Assembly (NCBI GenBank): GCA_036656795.1 | Contig: JAVXHR010000009.1 | Coordinates: 15,928-79,927, forward strand | Length of the DNA stretch: 64,000 nucleotides | Source: CAUPWF01 sp036656795 | Lineage (GTDB): Bacteria > Bacillota > Clostridia > Lachnospirales > Lachnospiraceae | Reading direction: 5' to 3' | Notes under the pieces: generated by a model | Database searches by the model: none | What the model was told of the DNA's origin: nothing | What the model saw: the letters and a program-made list of their open reading frames with translations, nothing else | Translations under genes and position numbers: made by a program | Shown: in pieces, positions 14,664-24,167 of the stretch | How the letters are laid out: each line of letters opens with the position of its first letter | How positions within the stretch are numbered: the first letter of the stretch is position 1

Positions 14664-16457
14664 ATGGCAAAGAGCAGATTGATTGGAGATTATCCGGTAA
14701 TCGGAATTAGACCAACTATTGATGGACGTAGAGGATTCTTAGATGTGCGTGGTGGTTTAGAGGCACAGACAATGAACATGGCAGAATCAGCAGCCAAATT
14801 ATTTACAGATAATATTAGATATTCCAATGGTGAAAAAGTACAGGTTATCATTGCAGATACTACAATTGGAGGGGTAGCAGAAGCAGCTGCCTGTGAAAAT
14901 AAATTTAAAAAAGCAGGTGTTGCGATTACACTTACAGTTACACCATGTTGGTGCTATGGTTCTGAAACAATGGATATGGATAAGAATACGATTAAAGGTG
15001 TTTGGGGATTTAATGGAACGGAGAAACCAGGAGCAGTTTATCTAGCATCCGTATTGGCAACTCATGCACAAAAAGGCATTCCGGCATTTGGAATATATGG
15101 ACATGATGTACAAGATGCAGATGCTACAGCAATTCCGGAAGATGTTACAGAAAAGTTGTTGAGATTTGGAAGAGCAGCAGTTGCAGCAGCGTCTATGAAA
15201 GGCAAATCATACTTACAAATTGGTTCTATCTGCATGGGTATCGGTGGATCTATTATTGATTCTGCATTTATAGAAGATTACTTGGGAATGCGAGTAGAAT
15301 CAGTGGATGAAACAGAGATCATTCGTCGCATGACAGAAAATATATATGATAAAGCAGAATTTGAAAAAGCGCTGGCTTGGACAAAGGAAAAATGTAAAAA
15401 TGGAATTGACATGAATCCAGAAGAAGTTCAAAAATCAGGAAAAGTAAAAGAAGAAGAATGGGAATTTGTTGTAAAGATGATGTGTATTATTAAAGATCTT
15501 ATGAATGGGAATCCAAACTTACCTGATGGTTGTGAAGAAGAACGTTTGGGACATAATGCACTTGCAGGTGGATTCCAAGGACAGAGACAATGGACAGATT
15601 TCTATCCAAATTGTGATTATGCAGAAGCATTATTAAATACTTCTTTTGATTGGAATGGAGCCAGAGAACCATATGTTCTGGCAACAGAAAATGATGTCTT
15701 AAATGGATTAAGCATGATGTTTATGAAATTATTAACAAATAAAGCACAAATCTTTTCGGATGTTCGTACTTATTGGAGTCCGGAAGCTGTTAAAAAAGCA
15801 ACCGGTTATGAATTAGAAGGTGTTGCAAAAGAGGCAGGTGGATTCATTCATTTGATTAATTCGGGTGCATCTTGTTTAGATGGAAATGGACAATCGAAAG
15901 ATGAAAATGGTAATGGTGTGATGAAACCGTGGTATGATGTAACTGAAAAAGATCAGGAAGCAATGCTTGCTGCAACAGAGTGGAGTGCGGCAAATCAAGG
16001 ATATTTCAGGGGCGGTGGTTTCTCATCTAGATGGGTAACAGAAGCTGAAATGCCTTGTACTATGATTCGTTTAAATCTTGTAAAGGGAATGGGACCTGTT
16101 CTTCAGATAGCAGAAGGGTGGACTGTAAAATTACCGGATGAAGTAACTGATAAATTATGGAAGAGAACAGATTATACATGGCCATGTACTTGGTTTGCTC
16201 CAAGAGTAACAGGAGAAGGTGCATTTAAGTCAGCTTACGATGTGATGAATAATTGGGGAGCTAATCATGGCGCAATCAGTCATGGACATATTGGTGCAGA
16301 TTTAATTACAATGTGTTCAATGTTAAGAATTCCGGTATGTATGCATAATGTGAAAGAAGAAAATATTTTCAGACCGGCTGCGTGGAATGCATTTGGAATG
16401 GATAAAGAAGGACAAGATTACAGAGCTTGTGCAATGTACGGACCATTGTACAAATAG
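14664..16457 (+). CDS. fucI: L-fucose isomerase
   Basis: This 597-residue protein, close in length to E. coli FucI (591), interconverts L-fucose and L-fuculose with Mn2+. Recognisable parts are the N-terminal GIRPTIDGRRGFLDVRGGLE, the QIGSICMGIGGSIID segment and the C-terminal WGANHGAISHGHIGADLITMCSMLRIPVCMHN region carrying the active-site histidines. A strong AAGGAGGT precedes ATG 14664. It supplies the kinase downstream; both are cytosolic, with no targeting helix. Confidence 0.96.
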   Translation: MAKSRLIGDYPVIGIRPTIDGRRGFLDVRGGLEAQTMNMAESAAKLFTDNIRYSNGEKVQVIIADTTIGGVAEAAACENKFKKAGVAITLTVTPCWCYGSETMDMDKNTIKGVWGFNGTEKPGAVYLASVLATHAQKGIPAFGIYGHDVQDADATAIPEDVTEKLLRFGRAAVAAASMKGKSYLQIGSICMGIGGSIIDSAFIEDYLGMRVESVDETEIIRRMTENIYDKAEFEKALAWTKEKCKNGIDMNPEEVQKSGKVKEEEWEFVVKMMCIIKDLMNGNPNLPDGCEEERLGHNALAGGFQGQRQWTDFYPNCDYAEALLNTSFDWNGAREPYVLATENDVLNGLSMMFMKLLTNKAQIFSDVRTYWSPEAVKKATGYELEGVAKEAGGFIHLINSGASCLDGNGQSKDENGNGVMKPWYDVTEKDQEAMLAATEWSAANQGYFRGGGFSSRWVTEAEMPCTMIRLNLVKGMGPVLQIAEGWTVKLPDEVTDKLWKRTDYTWPCTWFAPRVTGEGAFKSAYDVMNNWGANHGAISHGHIGADLITMCSMLRIPVCMHNVKEENIFRPAAWNAFGMDKEGQDYRACAMYGPLYK

Positions 16458-16486
16458 GTTTTAAACATAAAAGTTATAGAAAAGAT

Positions 16487-16521
16487 AAAATTAGCGGAGG
16501 ATTAAACCCCCCGCTAATTTT
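16487..16521 (+). terminator. Hairpin between fucI and the kinase gene
   Basis: A perfect 11-bp inverted repeat AAAATTAGCGG / CCGCTAATTTT has a 13-base loop and ends in TTTTAAAAG. It has terminator shape but a short T run, so it probably acts as a partial terminator or mRNA end stabiliser, lowering kinase relative to isomerase. Confidence 0.65.
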
Positions 16522-16537
16522 AAAAGAAAGGTGAAAA

Positions 16538-18010
16538 ATGAGAGAAGAAAAGAAAGTATTAGCTTTTGACTTTGGTGCGTCCGGTGGCAGAGCTATGTGT
16601 GGAACATTTAATGGAGAAACCATAGAAATAGAAGAATTACATCGATTTTCAAATGATCCGGTTATACTTCATGGTACAATGTATTGGGATATATTAAGAT
16701 TGTTTTATGAAATCAAACAGGGACTGATTGCTTCAAAAAAATGTGGTAAAATCAGTAGCCTTGGAATCGACACATGGGGTGTGGATTTTGGATTGCTAGA
16801 TAAGGAAGGAAACCTGTTGGAGAATCCAATTCATTACAGAGATGGAAGAACAGCAGGCATGATTGAAAAAAGTTTGGAGAAAATTGATAGAGAAGCATTC
16901 TATGAAATAACAGGAAATCAATTTATGGAACTAAATACTGTGTTTCAATTAGTGGCATTGGCAGAACAACGTCCTGAATTATTGGAACGGGTAGATAAGA
17001 TGCTTTTGACTCCAGATTTGTTTAATTATTTTTTAACAGGAAAAAAGTTTGCGGAATATTCAATTGCATCTACAACACAACTTATGGACGCTCACAAAGG
17101 TGAGTGGTCTAATGAAGTGATAGAAGCACTTGATTTGCCTAAAAAGATATTTCCAAGTATTATTCCTTGTGGTACAATGGTAGGAGAAATTACAGATGAA
17201 ATATGTGAAGAATTAGAAATTGAAAAGATTAATGTAATGGCAGTTGCAGGTCATGATACACAAAGTGCATTAGTGGCTGTGCCAACACAAGAAAAGGATT
17301 TTATATTTTTGAGTTGTGGAACATGGTCTTTACTGGGAACAGAATTAGAGCGACCACTAATTAATAAGAAGTCAGAAGTTTATAATATCACCAATGAAGG
17401 TGGTTATGGTAAAAGTGTATCTTTTTTGAAGAATATTATTGGATTATGGTGTATTCAGGAAAGTAGGAGACAGTGGATTAGAGAAGGAAGAACCTATAGT
17501 TTTGGAGAACTGGAAACAATGGCAGCTAAGGTGGAACCGTTCCAATTCTTTATAGATCCAGATGCACCGGAATTCACACCTACAGGGAATGTTCCAAGAA
17601 GAATTCGGGAATATTGTAAACGCACCGGACAGAAAATCCCACAATCAGAAGGGGAAATCATTCGATGCATTAATGAAAGCTTAGCTATGAAATACCGTTT
17701 AGCAATGGAAGAGATTGAAATGTGTACGGGAAAATCATATAAAACAGTCTATATGGTTGGTGGTGGTGTTCAAAGCAAACTATTATGTCAGTTTACATCA
17801 AATGCATGTCATAAAAATGTGAGCGCAGGGCCAATAGAAGCTACGGTACTTGGAAATATTGCATTACAATTGATGACATCAGGAGATATTTCTTCTTTAG
17901 GTGAAGCAAGAAAAATAGTGGAAAAATCACAAAAAATCGAACATTACAGCCCTGAAAATGAAGAAGCATGGGAAAAGGCTTTTGCATTATTTAAAAAAAT
18001 AATACACTAA
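16538..18010 (+). CDS. FGGY sugar kinase (rhamnulokinase/L-fuculokinase)
   Basis: This 490-residue FGGY kinase begins AFDFGASGGRAMCG and has SLGIDTWGVDFGLLD, NPIHYRDGRT, a GHDTQSALVAVP substrate region and the ATP-site FLSCGTWSLLG and VYMVGGGVQSKLL motifs. These are typical of RhaB rather than classical E. coli FucK. Next to fucI it most likely phosphorylates L-fuculose, but a dual L-fuculose/L-rhamnulose role fits the fucose/rhamnose BMC class. A ribosome site AAAGGTG precedes ATG 16538. Confidence 0.9.
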   Translation: MREEKKVLAFDFGASGGRAMCGTFNGETIEIEELHRFSNDPVILHGTMYWDILRLFYEIKQGLIASKKCGKISSLGIDTWGVDFGLLDKEGNLLENPIHYRDGRTAGMIEKSLEKIDREAFYEITGNQFMELNTVFQLVALAEQRPELLERVDKMLLTPDLFNYFLTGKKFAEYSIASTTQLMDAHKGEWSNEVIEALDLPKKIFPSIIPCGTMVGEITDEICEELEIEKINVMAVAGHDTQSALVAVPTQEKDFIFLSCGTWSLLGTELERPLINKKSEVYNITNEGGYGKSVSFLKNIIGLWCIQESRRQWIREGRTYSFGELETMAAKVEPFQFFIDPDAPEFTPTGNVPRRIREYCKRTGQKIPQSEGEIIRCINESLAMKYRLAMEEIEMCTGKSYKTVYMVGGGVQSKLLCQFTSNACHKNVSAGPIEATVLGNIALQLMTSGDISSLGEARKIVEKSQKIEHYSPENEEAWEKAFALFKKIIH

Positions 18011-18015
18011 ATAGT

Positions 18016-18048
18016 AAAAATGCAGTCGAGAGAGTCGGGTGCATTTTT
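18016..18048 (+). terminator. Rho-independent terminator after sugar kinase gene
   Basis: AAAAATGCA (18016-18024) and TGCATTTTT (18040-18048) form a 9-bp stem ending in a T run. It separates fucI-kinase from the regulatory genes that follow. Confidence 0.75.
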
Positions 18049-18068
18049 AAATCAAAGGGGGGATAAGA

Positions 18069-19664
18069 TTGTATAAAGCTATATTAGTAGATGATGAGAT
18101 AGTTATAAGAGAGGCGATGAAAGACAGCGTCAAATGGGAAGAAATTGGATTTGAACTGGTGGATACATGTGAACATGGAAAAGAGGCAATTGAGAGAATC
18201 AAAGATGATGCACCGGATTTAGTGATTACAGATATCTGTATGCCTTTTGTAGATGGGATTCAGCTGGCTAAATTTATATATGAAAATTATCCCCAAACTA
18301 AAGTTATTATCTTGAGCGGGTATGATGAATTTGAATATGCTAAAAGTGCAATTAAGTATGAAGTATTAGAATATATTTTAAAACCGGTAACGGTCTATGA
18401 ATTAACAGATATATTAAAGAACATCAAAGAGAAGTTGGATCAAGAATATAGCACACATAAACGTATGAACAATATAACCGAGAATTATGAAAAAAGTAAG
18501 CCAATATTAAAAGAGAGATTTTTAAATCATATTATTAACTCTAGAGATACAAGGGTTGACATTATGGAAAAATTGGAAAATTTTGATATTCATCTTCAGG
18601 GGAATATTTATAACGTGATACAGGTGGAAAGTACAAATATGAAGAAGGATGAATTAATTTTATTTTCTCTTTGCAATGTAACAGCTGAAATCTTGGAAGA
18701 ATATCAACGGTGCGTTGTATTTCAAACGATGGACGATATTACAACGATTATTTTTGCTGGGGATAGTGAATATCAAGTGCATACAGACACGTTTGAACTT
18801 TTAAATAAGGTGCAATCTATGGTGGTATCTTTTCTTCATATTAATACAATGGTCACTGTTGGACGAGAGGTAGATAAGTTAGAAGACCTTCCACTTTCTT
18901 TTGAAAATTTACAATTCAGTAAAGAATATAAATTTTTATACCAAGATAATTCCATTATATATGGAAAAGATTTTTACAATTGTGATAATAAAGATATAAT
19001 TGATACGAAACGATGGACGGAAGATATACTAAAAGAAATTCGACATCATAATGATGTACATACTATTCAAGATGTGTTGCAGCAGTTTTTTGATACACTT
19101 CGTGTTGCACATATTTCAAAAAATATTATTGTTTCGACGGTACAAAGTATTGTTTTGAAAATTATAATGTTAGTAGATGAATTGGGACTGGAATCAGAAG
19201 ATCTTTTAAAAAAAGAACAACAGTTTTTAGCCAGTTTATATGAGTATCATAAAATCGAAGAAATGACACAGGAAATGATGCTTTTTTGCGAATATATCTC
19301 TGAAATTATATCGGGAGAGCAAGATAGTGAAGGGAAAAAGATAGCAATTCGTGCTCAAAAATATATAGAGGAAAATTATAAAAAATCAAGTGTTTCTCTT
19401 AATTCTGTATGTGACTATCTGTCTATTAGTACAAGTTATTTTAGCGTAATATTTAAAAATTATACAGGAGAGACTTTTATTGAAGCTTTAACAAAAAAAA
19501 GAATGGAAAAGGCAAAGGTACTTCTTATGAATACCTGTCTTAAAACTTATGAAATAGCAACAGAAGTAGGGTATAGTGATCCTCACTATTTTAGTAGCAT
19601 TTTTAAGAAAGCAACGGGAGAAACGCCTACCATATATGCCAAAAGAAAGAGGCAGAATTTATGA
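18069..19664 (+). CDS. YesN-type response regulator (REC plus AraC HTH)
   Basis: This 531-residue response regulator has a receiver domain at 1-120 with phospho-acceptor Asp55 (LVITDICMPFVDG), conserved DD at 8-9 and the K of LKPV near 107. A long middle domain is followed by a C-terminal AraC double helix-turn-helix (SVSLNSVCDYLSISTSYFS; TYEIATEVGYSDPHYFSSIFKK). The TTG start at 18069 follows an AAGGGGGGAT site. It overlaps the sensor kinase gene by 4 bases. The probable target is the sugar importer promoter downstream. Confidence 0.93.
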   Translation: MYKAILVDDEIVIREAMKDSVKWEEIGFELVDTCEHGKEAIERIKDDAPDLVITDICMPFVDGIQLAKFIYENYPQTKVIILSGYDEFEYAKSAIKYEVLEYILKPVTVYELTDILKNIKEKLDQEYSTHKRMNNITENYEKSKPILKERFLNHIINSRDTRVDIMEKLENFDIHLQGNIYNVIQVESTNMKKDELILFSLCNVTAEILEEYQRCVVFQTMDDITTIIFAGDSEYQVHTDTFELLNKVQSMVVSFLHINTMVTVGREVDKLEDLPLSFENLQFSKEYKFLYQDNSIIYGKDFYNCDNKDIIDTKRWTEDILKEIRHHNDVHTIQDVLQQFFDTLRVAHISKNIIVSTVQSIVLKIIMLVDELGLESEDLLKKEQQFLASLYEYHKIEEMTQEMMLFCEYISEIISGEQDSEGKKIAIRAQKYIEENYKKSSVSLNSVCDYLSISTSYFSVIFKNYTGETFIEALTKKRMEKAKVLLMNTCLKTYEIATEVGYSDPHYFSSIFKKATGETPTIYAKRKRQNL

Positions 19665-21487
19665 ACAAGAAGAAAAGAAAACATGTATTGTTTCGGTTCA
19701 AAAGTATACAAACTACAATATTGCTTTCTTTTTTTGCGCTGATTTTATCCGCGGTTCTATTGTTTTTAATTATATCATTAAAATATACTACCGAAAGCAT
19801 TGTAGATAATTCCACATCATATACAAGCCAATTAACAGAACAGGTCAATAATGACATTGATTCCTACATTGCTTATCTGGAAAATATATCACAGATGATT
19901 ACCTATAATATGGATGTACAGAATTATTTATTCCAACCAAATACAGAGGCTGATGTAGCTTTGTCGCAATATGGACGAGTAATTAGTCAATTCAAGACCA
20001 TCATGTCTACCAGAAAGGATATCTGTAATGTGGCAGTTGTGGGGAATTCCGGAAAAGCGATTCTAAATCGTGGAGCATCTATGCTGAACCCTTACGCTAA
20101 TATTTCAGAGAAATCATGGTATAAAGCTGCAAAAACAAAAGTGCAAATGGATGGGAAAGAATTTGCATTATCAACCTCCCATGTTCAAAATATAGTGGCA
20201 GGTAATTATGACTGGGTAATTACATTAAGTAGAGGTCTTGTAAATCGCGAGACAGATCTGATAGAAGGTGTTTTGTTTGTAGACCTAAATTATAATACAA
20301 TCACTGACTTGTGCGAAAAAGTAAGCCTTGGGAAAAAAGGATATATTTACGTAATGGATAAGCACGGGAACATCATATATCATCCACAACAACAATTACT
20401 ATATAGTGGATTGAAACATGAAGAAATAGAGAATGTGTTAAAAAAAGTAGGAACTGGGAACAGTTTTATTGAGAAAAGTGGAGATGATTCTAAAGTATAT
20501 ACGATGTCAAAATCAGAAGAGACGGGTTGGATTGTAGTTGGGGTATCCTATATGTCTGAATTAATGGAAGGGACCAATCGAGCAAAAAGCATCTATATTT
20601 TGCTGACAGTATGTCTACTACTTGCTGCAATATATATTGCAATTGCATTATCAAGAGCAATTACGCATCCCATCAAAATATTAGACCAATCCATGAAAGA
20701 AATGGAAAAAGGACATTTTGACATGGTGGAAATACATACAGATGAACATAATGAAATAGGACGTTTGAGTAATTCGTTCAATGTGATGAGACATGAGATC
20801 ATAAATCTTATGGAACAAAATATACTGGAACAAAAACAAAAACGAAAAGCAGAAATGAGGGCACTACAGGCTCAAATTCAACCTCATTTTTTATATAATA
20901 CTTTAGATTCCATTATCTGGATGGCCGAAACTGGGAAAAACAATCGAGAGGTAGTAATTATGACATCTTCTCTTGCAAAGTTATTGCGTCAGAGTATTGG
21001 AAATGAAGAAGAATTGGTAACAATTGCCAAAGAGCTTGAATATACAGAGACATATCTGACGATTCAACGCATCAGGTATAAGGATAAGTTAGAGTTTGAT
21101 ATACAGGTTGCGTCAGATATCTTACATGAAAAAATAGTAAAGCTTACATTACAACCATTGGTTGAAAATGCAATCTATCATGGGATTAAGTATGCCGAGC
21201 AAGGTGGAATTCTTAAAATCCGAGGTTGGGCAACCGACAATCAAATCGTACTTCAAGTAATTGACAATGGGCCGGGAATGGGGCAGGAAGAACTGGAACA
21301 TATTTTTGAAAAAAGACAATCATCTGTGAAAAGTAATGGAGTGGGTATCTATAATGTGCAAAATCGTCTTCAATTGTATTATGGCAAAGAATATGGATTG
21401 TCCTATGAGAGCAAACAGAACATTGGAACAAGTGTAACTGTTCGTATCCCAAGGATTAAGGAGGCTGATAAGCATGAAATACAATAA
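19661..21487 (+). CDS. YesM-type sensor histidine kinase
   Basis: This 608-residue membrane kinase has two transmembrane segments (about residues 20-45 and 310-335) flanking an extracellular Cache-like region. A HAMP linker follows (PIKILDQSMKEMEKGHF). The His_kinase motif QIQPHFLYNTLDSI has phospho-His409, and a HATPase domain ends it (LVENAIYHGIKY; DNGPGMG). It pairs with the preceding YesN. Its last 14 bases overlap the next gene, so kinase and sugar-binding protein are made together, suggesting a joint sensor. Confidence 0.93.
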   Translation: MNKKKRKHVLFRFKSIQTTILLSFFALILSAVLLFLIISLKYTTESIVDNSTSYTSQLTEQVNNDIDSYIAYLENISQMITYNMDVQNYLFQPNTEADVALSQYGRVISQFKTIMSTRKDICNVAVVGNSGKAILNRGASMLNPYANISEKSWYKAAKTKVQMDGKEFALSTSHVQNIVAGNYDWVITLSRGLVNRETDLIEGVLFVDLNYNTITDLCEKVSLGKKGYIYVMDKHGNIIYHPQQQLLYSGLKHEEIENVLKKVGTGNSFIEKSGDDSKVYTMSKSEETGWIVVGVSYMSELMEGTNRAKSIYILLTVCLLLAAIYIAIALSRAITHPIKILDQSMKEMEKGHFDMVEIHTDEHNEIGRLSNSFNVMRHEIINLMEQNILEQKQKRKAEMRALQAQIQPHFLYNTLDSIIWMAETGKNNREVVIMTSSLAKLLRQSIGNEEELVTIAKELEYTETYLTIQRIRYKDKLEFDIQVASDILHEKIVKLTLQPLVENAIYHGIKYAEQGGILKIRGWATDNQIVLQVIDNGPGMGQEELEHIFEKRQSSVKSNGVGIYNVQNRLQLYYGKEYGLSYESKQNIGTSVTVRIPRIKEADKHEIQ

Positions 21488-22469
21488 GAAGCTGATTAGA
21501 GGTGCTTTTGCTATTATAATAGTAGGACTTGTTATAGTGGGATTGATGCTATTAGATGCAAAACCACAGAAACGTAAGCAAATTATCTTTGTATCTAAAA
21601 AAGTAGATGAAAGTGATTTTTGGTCTTCCCTGGTTGCAGGAGCGCAGATGGCGGCAGAAGAATATAATGTAGATCTAAAAGTAGTTGCACCGGATCAAGA
21701 AGAGAATTATATAGAACAAAATGAATTAATACATAACGCAATTAAACAAAAGCCGGATGCTATTGCACTGGCGCCATCGGATTATCAAAAAAGTGCAACA
21801 GCTGCACAGGAGATTGTGAAGCAAGGAATACAACTGATTCTGATAGATTCTGTTGTAAAAGGAGCAAAGCCAGATGCAATTGTTGCTACTGATAATGTTA
21901 AAGCCGGAATGACTATGGGAAAATGGATATCAAGAGAATGTAAAGATGTTTGTCAAATAGGCATTGTGAGTCATGTGAAGGGGAGCTCAACGGCGATAGA
22001 AAGAGAAAAAGGTTTAAGAAAAGGATTGGGAAAACAGGAGCCTAATATTGTCAAAACTGTCTATTCAGATTCAAATTATAGTAAAGCATATAATGTGACA
22101 AAAACGCTATTACTAGAAAACCCACAGATAAATATGATTGCCGGATTAAATGAATATTCTACGGTAGGAGCTGCCCGGGCGATTAAAGATATGGGACTGT
22201 CCAGAACGGTACATATTATTGGGTTTGATAATTCGTTGGAAGAAATCGAATTATTAGAAGCAGGGGTTGTGGATGGGCTGGTGATACAAAAATCATTTGA
22301 TATGGGGTATTTAGGGATTCAAACAGCGGTAAAGCTATTAGATGAAGGGCAAGTGGAATCTAACAATATTGACTCGGGTTCAAAGCTGATTTGCAAGGAG
22401 AACATCTATACAGATGAAAATCAAAAGCTTTTATTTCCTTTTAAAACAAAAAATAAGAATGCCAAATGA
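21474..22469 (+). CDS. Membrane-anchored sugar-binding sensor protein (RbsB/XylF fold)
   Basis: This 331-residue type-1 periplasmic-binding-protein fold has an N-terminal membrane helix (about residues 9-27) but no lipobox Cys. Family marks are IIFVSKKVDESDFWSSLVAGAQMAAEEYNVDL, a PDAIALAPSD segment and IIGFDNSLEEIELLEAG. Translational overlap with the YesM gene and the uncleaved anchor suggest a co-sensor rather than a transport component. This resembles the XylFII-LytS-YesN three-component xylose sensor of Clostridium beijerinckii. L-fucose as ligand is inferred from context. Confidence 0.85.
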   Translation: MKYNKKLIRGAFAIIIVGLVIVGLMLLDAKPQKRKQIIFVSKKVDESDFWSSLVAGAQMAAEEYNVDLKVVAPDQEENYIEQNELIHNAIKQKPDAIALAPSDYQKSATAAQEIVKQGIQLILIDSVVKGAKPDAIVATDNVKAGMTMGKWISRECKDVCQIGIVSHVKGSSTAIEREKGLRKGLGKQEPNIVKTVYSDSNYSKAYNVTKTLLLENPQINMIAGLNEYSTVGAARAIKDMGLSRTVHIIGFDNSLEEIELLEAGVVDGLVIQKSFDMGYLGIQTAVKLLDEGQVESNNIDSGSKLICKENIYTDENQKLLFPFKTKNKNAK

Positions 22470-22481
22470 ATATTGTGCTAT

Positions 22482-22526
22482 AAAAGGTGAATATCTTTCT
22501 ATTTTAGTAAGATATTCACCTTTTAT
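22482..22526 (+). terminator. Strong hairpin terminator after three-component sensor operon
   Basis: AAAAGGTGAATATCTT (22482-22497) and its perfect complement (22509-22524) form a 16-bp stem with an 11-base loop, flanked by A and T runs. It ends the sensor operon; the A-rich left side could make it bidirectional. Confidence 0.85.
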
Positions 22527-22563
22527 CATAAGATATTCTATTCCGATATAAGACAATAAAATT

Positions 22564-22569
22564 TATAAT
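22564..22569 (+). promoter_or_regulatory. -10 box of the sugar importer operon
   Basis: TATAAT at 22564-22569 is perfect, but at 17 bases upstream there is only TTCCGA (3 of 6). A poor -35 fits activation by the upstream YesN regulator. The start site would be near 22576, about 80 bases before the ATPase start. Confidence 0.5.
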
Positions 22570-22654
22570 AGGTAAGAAGAGAAAAGTAAGCAAAAGAATA
22601 ATTATGGTGGTTACTGCCATAGATATAGTTGACAAGGAAATGGAAGGTGAGAAA

Positions 22655-24166
22655 GTGGGAGAAATCATACTTACAATGAAGGATATTGATAAATCTTTTA
22701 TTGGTGTTCATGCATTAAAAACTACACAACTAGAATTAAAAAAAGGTGAAGTACATGCCCTCATGGGGGAAAATGGAGCCGGGAAATCTACACTTATGAA
22801 AATCTTAACTGGCATATATAGTAAAGACAGTGGGACGATTACATATGAGGGAAATGAAGTAGAGTTTAAAAATCCAAGAGAAGCGCAAGATGCAGGGATT
22901 GTCATTGTGCATCAAGAATTAAACATGATGAATCATTTAACAGTAGCGCAGAATATTTTTATTGGCCGTGAGAGTATGAACGGTAAGTTTATTAATGATA
23001 AAAAGATGATAGAAGAAGCACAAAAATTATTTGATTTATTACATATTGACATTGATCCAAAAGAAATCATGGGAAAACTTACTGTGGGAAGACAGCAGAT
23101 GTGCGAGATTGCAAAAGCAATTTCAACAGATGCAAAGGTTATTGTATTTGATGAACCAACAGCTGCACTTACAGAAGCTGAGATTAATGAGCTATTTAAA
23201 ATCATTGAAGATTTAAGAAATAAAAATATTGGAATTGTATATATTTCACATCGCATGGATGAGATAAAAAGAATTACAGATCGTGTAACAGTTATGCGCG
23301 ATGGTGAATATGTTGGGACTGTGGTAACAGCAGATTCCACAAAAGACGACATTATCAATATGATGGTGGGACGTGTTGTCTATGAAGAACCCAAGCAGAC
23401 AAGCATGGTTCCAAAAGATGCGCCGGTTGTGTTGAAAGTAGAACATCTTAATGCTGGTAAATTAGTAAAAGATATAAGCTTTGAATTAAAAAAAGGAGAA
23501 ATCCTTGGATTCTCCGGATTGATGGGCGCTGGAAGAACTGAAACCGCAAGAGCATTATTTGGTGCAGATAAAATTGACAGTGGTTCTATTTATATCAATG
23601 GTGAAAAAGTGGAAATTCATAATCCTGCTGATGCAGTAAAACATGGAATCGGATACTTGTCAGAAGACAGAAAACGATATGGCGTTATTGTAGAAAAGAC
23701 AGTTGCAGAGAATACCACGATGTCATCACTGGAAAATTTTGCGAATGGAATATTTATTGATAAGAAAAAAGAAAAAGAAGTTGCCACAAAATATGTAGAA
23801 GCATTAAAGACAAAGACACCTTCTGTGGAACAAGCTGTTCGTAACTTGTCCGGTGGAAATCAGCAAAAAGTTGTCATTGCAAAGTGGTTGACAAGAAATA
23901 GTGAAATACTTATTTTTGATGAACCAACCAGAGGAATTGATGTGGGGGCAAAAAGTGAAATTTACACACTCATGAACGAGTTGGTTAAAGAAGGCAAATC
24001 TATTATTATGATTTCATCTGAATTAACAGAGATCCTTCGAATGAGTGATAGGATTATTGTTATGTGTGAAGGACGCAAGACAGGAGAGTTGTCCATTGAA
24101 GAAGCTTCACAGGAAAGAATTATGCAGGCGGCAACATTAAGAGAAACAAATGGAGGGGAACAGTAA
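22655..24166 (+). CDS. Sugar ABC transporter ATP-binding protein (RbsA/MglA type)
   Basis: This 503-residue tandem ATPase energises sugar import. The first domain has Walker A GENGAGKST and Walker B VIVFDEP. The second has the degenerate GLMGAGRTE loop, signature NLSGGNQQK and ILIFDEPTRGIDVG, as usual for the RbsA group. I take GTG 22655 as the start because it gives the family-typical GEIILTMKDIDKSF opening with GGAAGGTGAG upstream; in-frame ATGs at 22604 and 22640 are possible. With FucU downstream, L-fucose is the likely substrate. Confidence 0.92.
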   Translation: MGEIILTMKDIDKSFIGVHALKTTQLELKKGEVHALMGENGAGKSTLMKILTGIYSKDSGTITYEGNEVEFKNPREAQDAGIVIVHQELNMMNHLTVAQNIFIGRESMNGKFINDKKMIEEAQKLFDLLHIDIDPKEIMGKLTVGRQQMCEIAKAISTDAKVIVFDEPTAALTEAEINELFKIIEDLRNKNIGIVYISHRMDEIKRITDRVTVMRDGEYVGTVVTADSTKDDIINMMVGRVVYEEPKQTSMVPKDAPVVLKVEHLNAGKLVKDISFELKKGEILGFSGLMGAGRTETARALFGADKIDSGSIYINGEKVEIHNPADAVKHGIGYLSEDRKRYGVIVEKTVAENTTMSSLENFANGIFIDKKKEKEVATKYVEALKTKTPSVEQAVRNLSGGNQQKVVIAKWLTRNSEILIFDEPTRGIDVGAKSEIYTLMNELVKEGKSIIMISSELTEILRMSDRIIVMCEGRKTGELSIEEASQERIMQAATLRETNGGEQ

Positions 24167-24167
24167 A

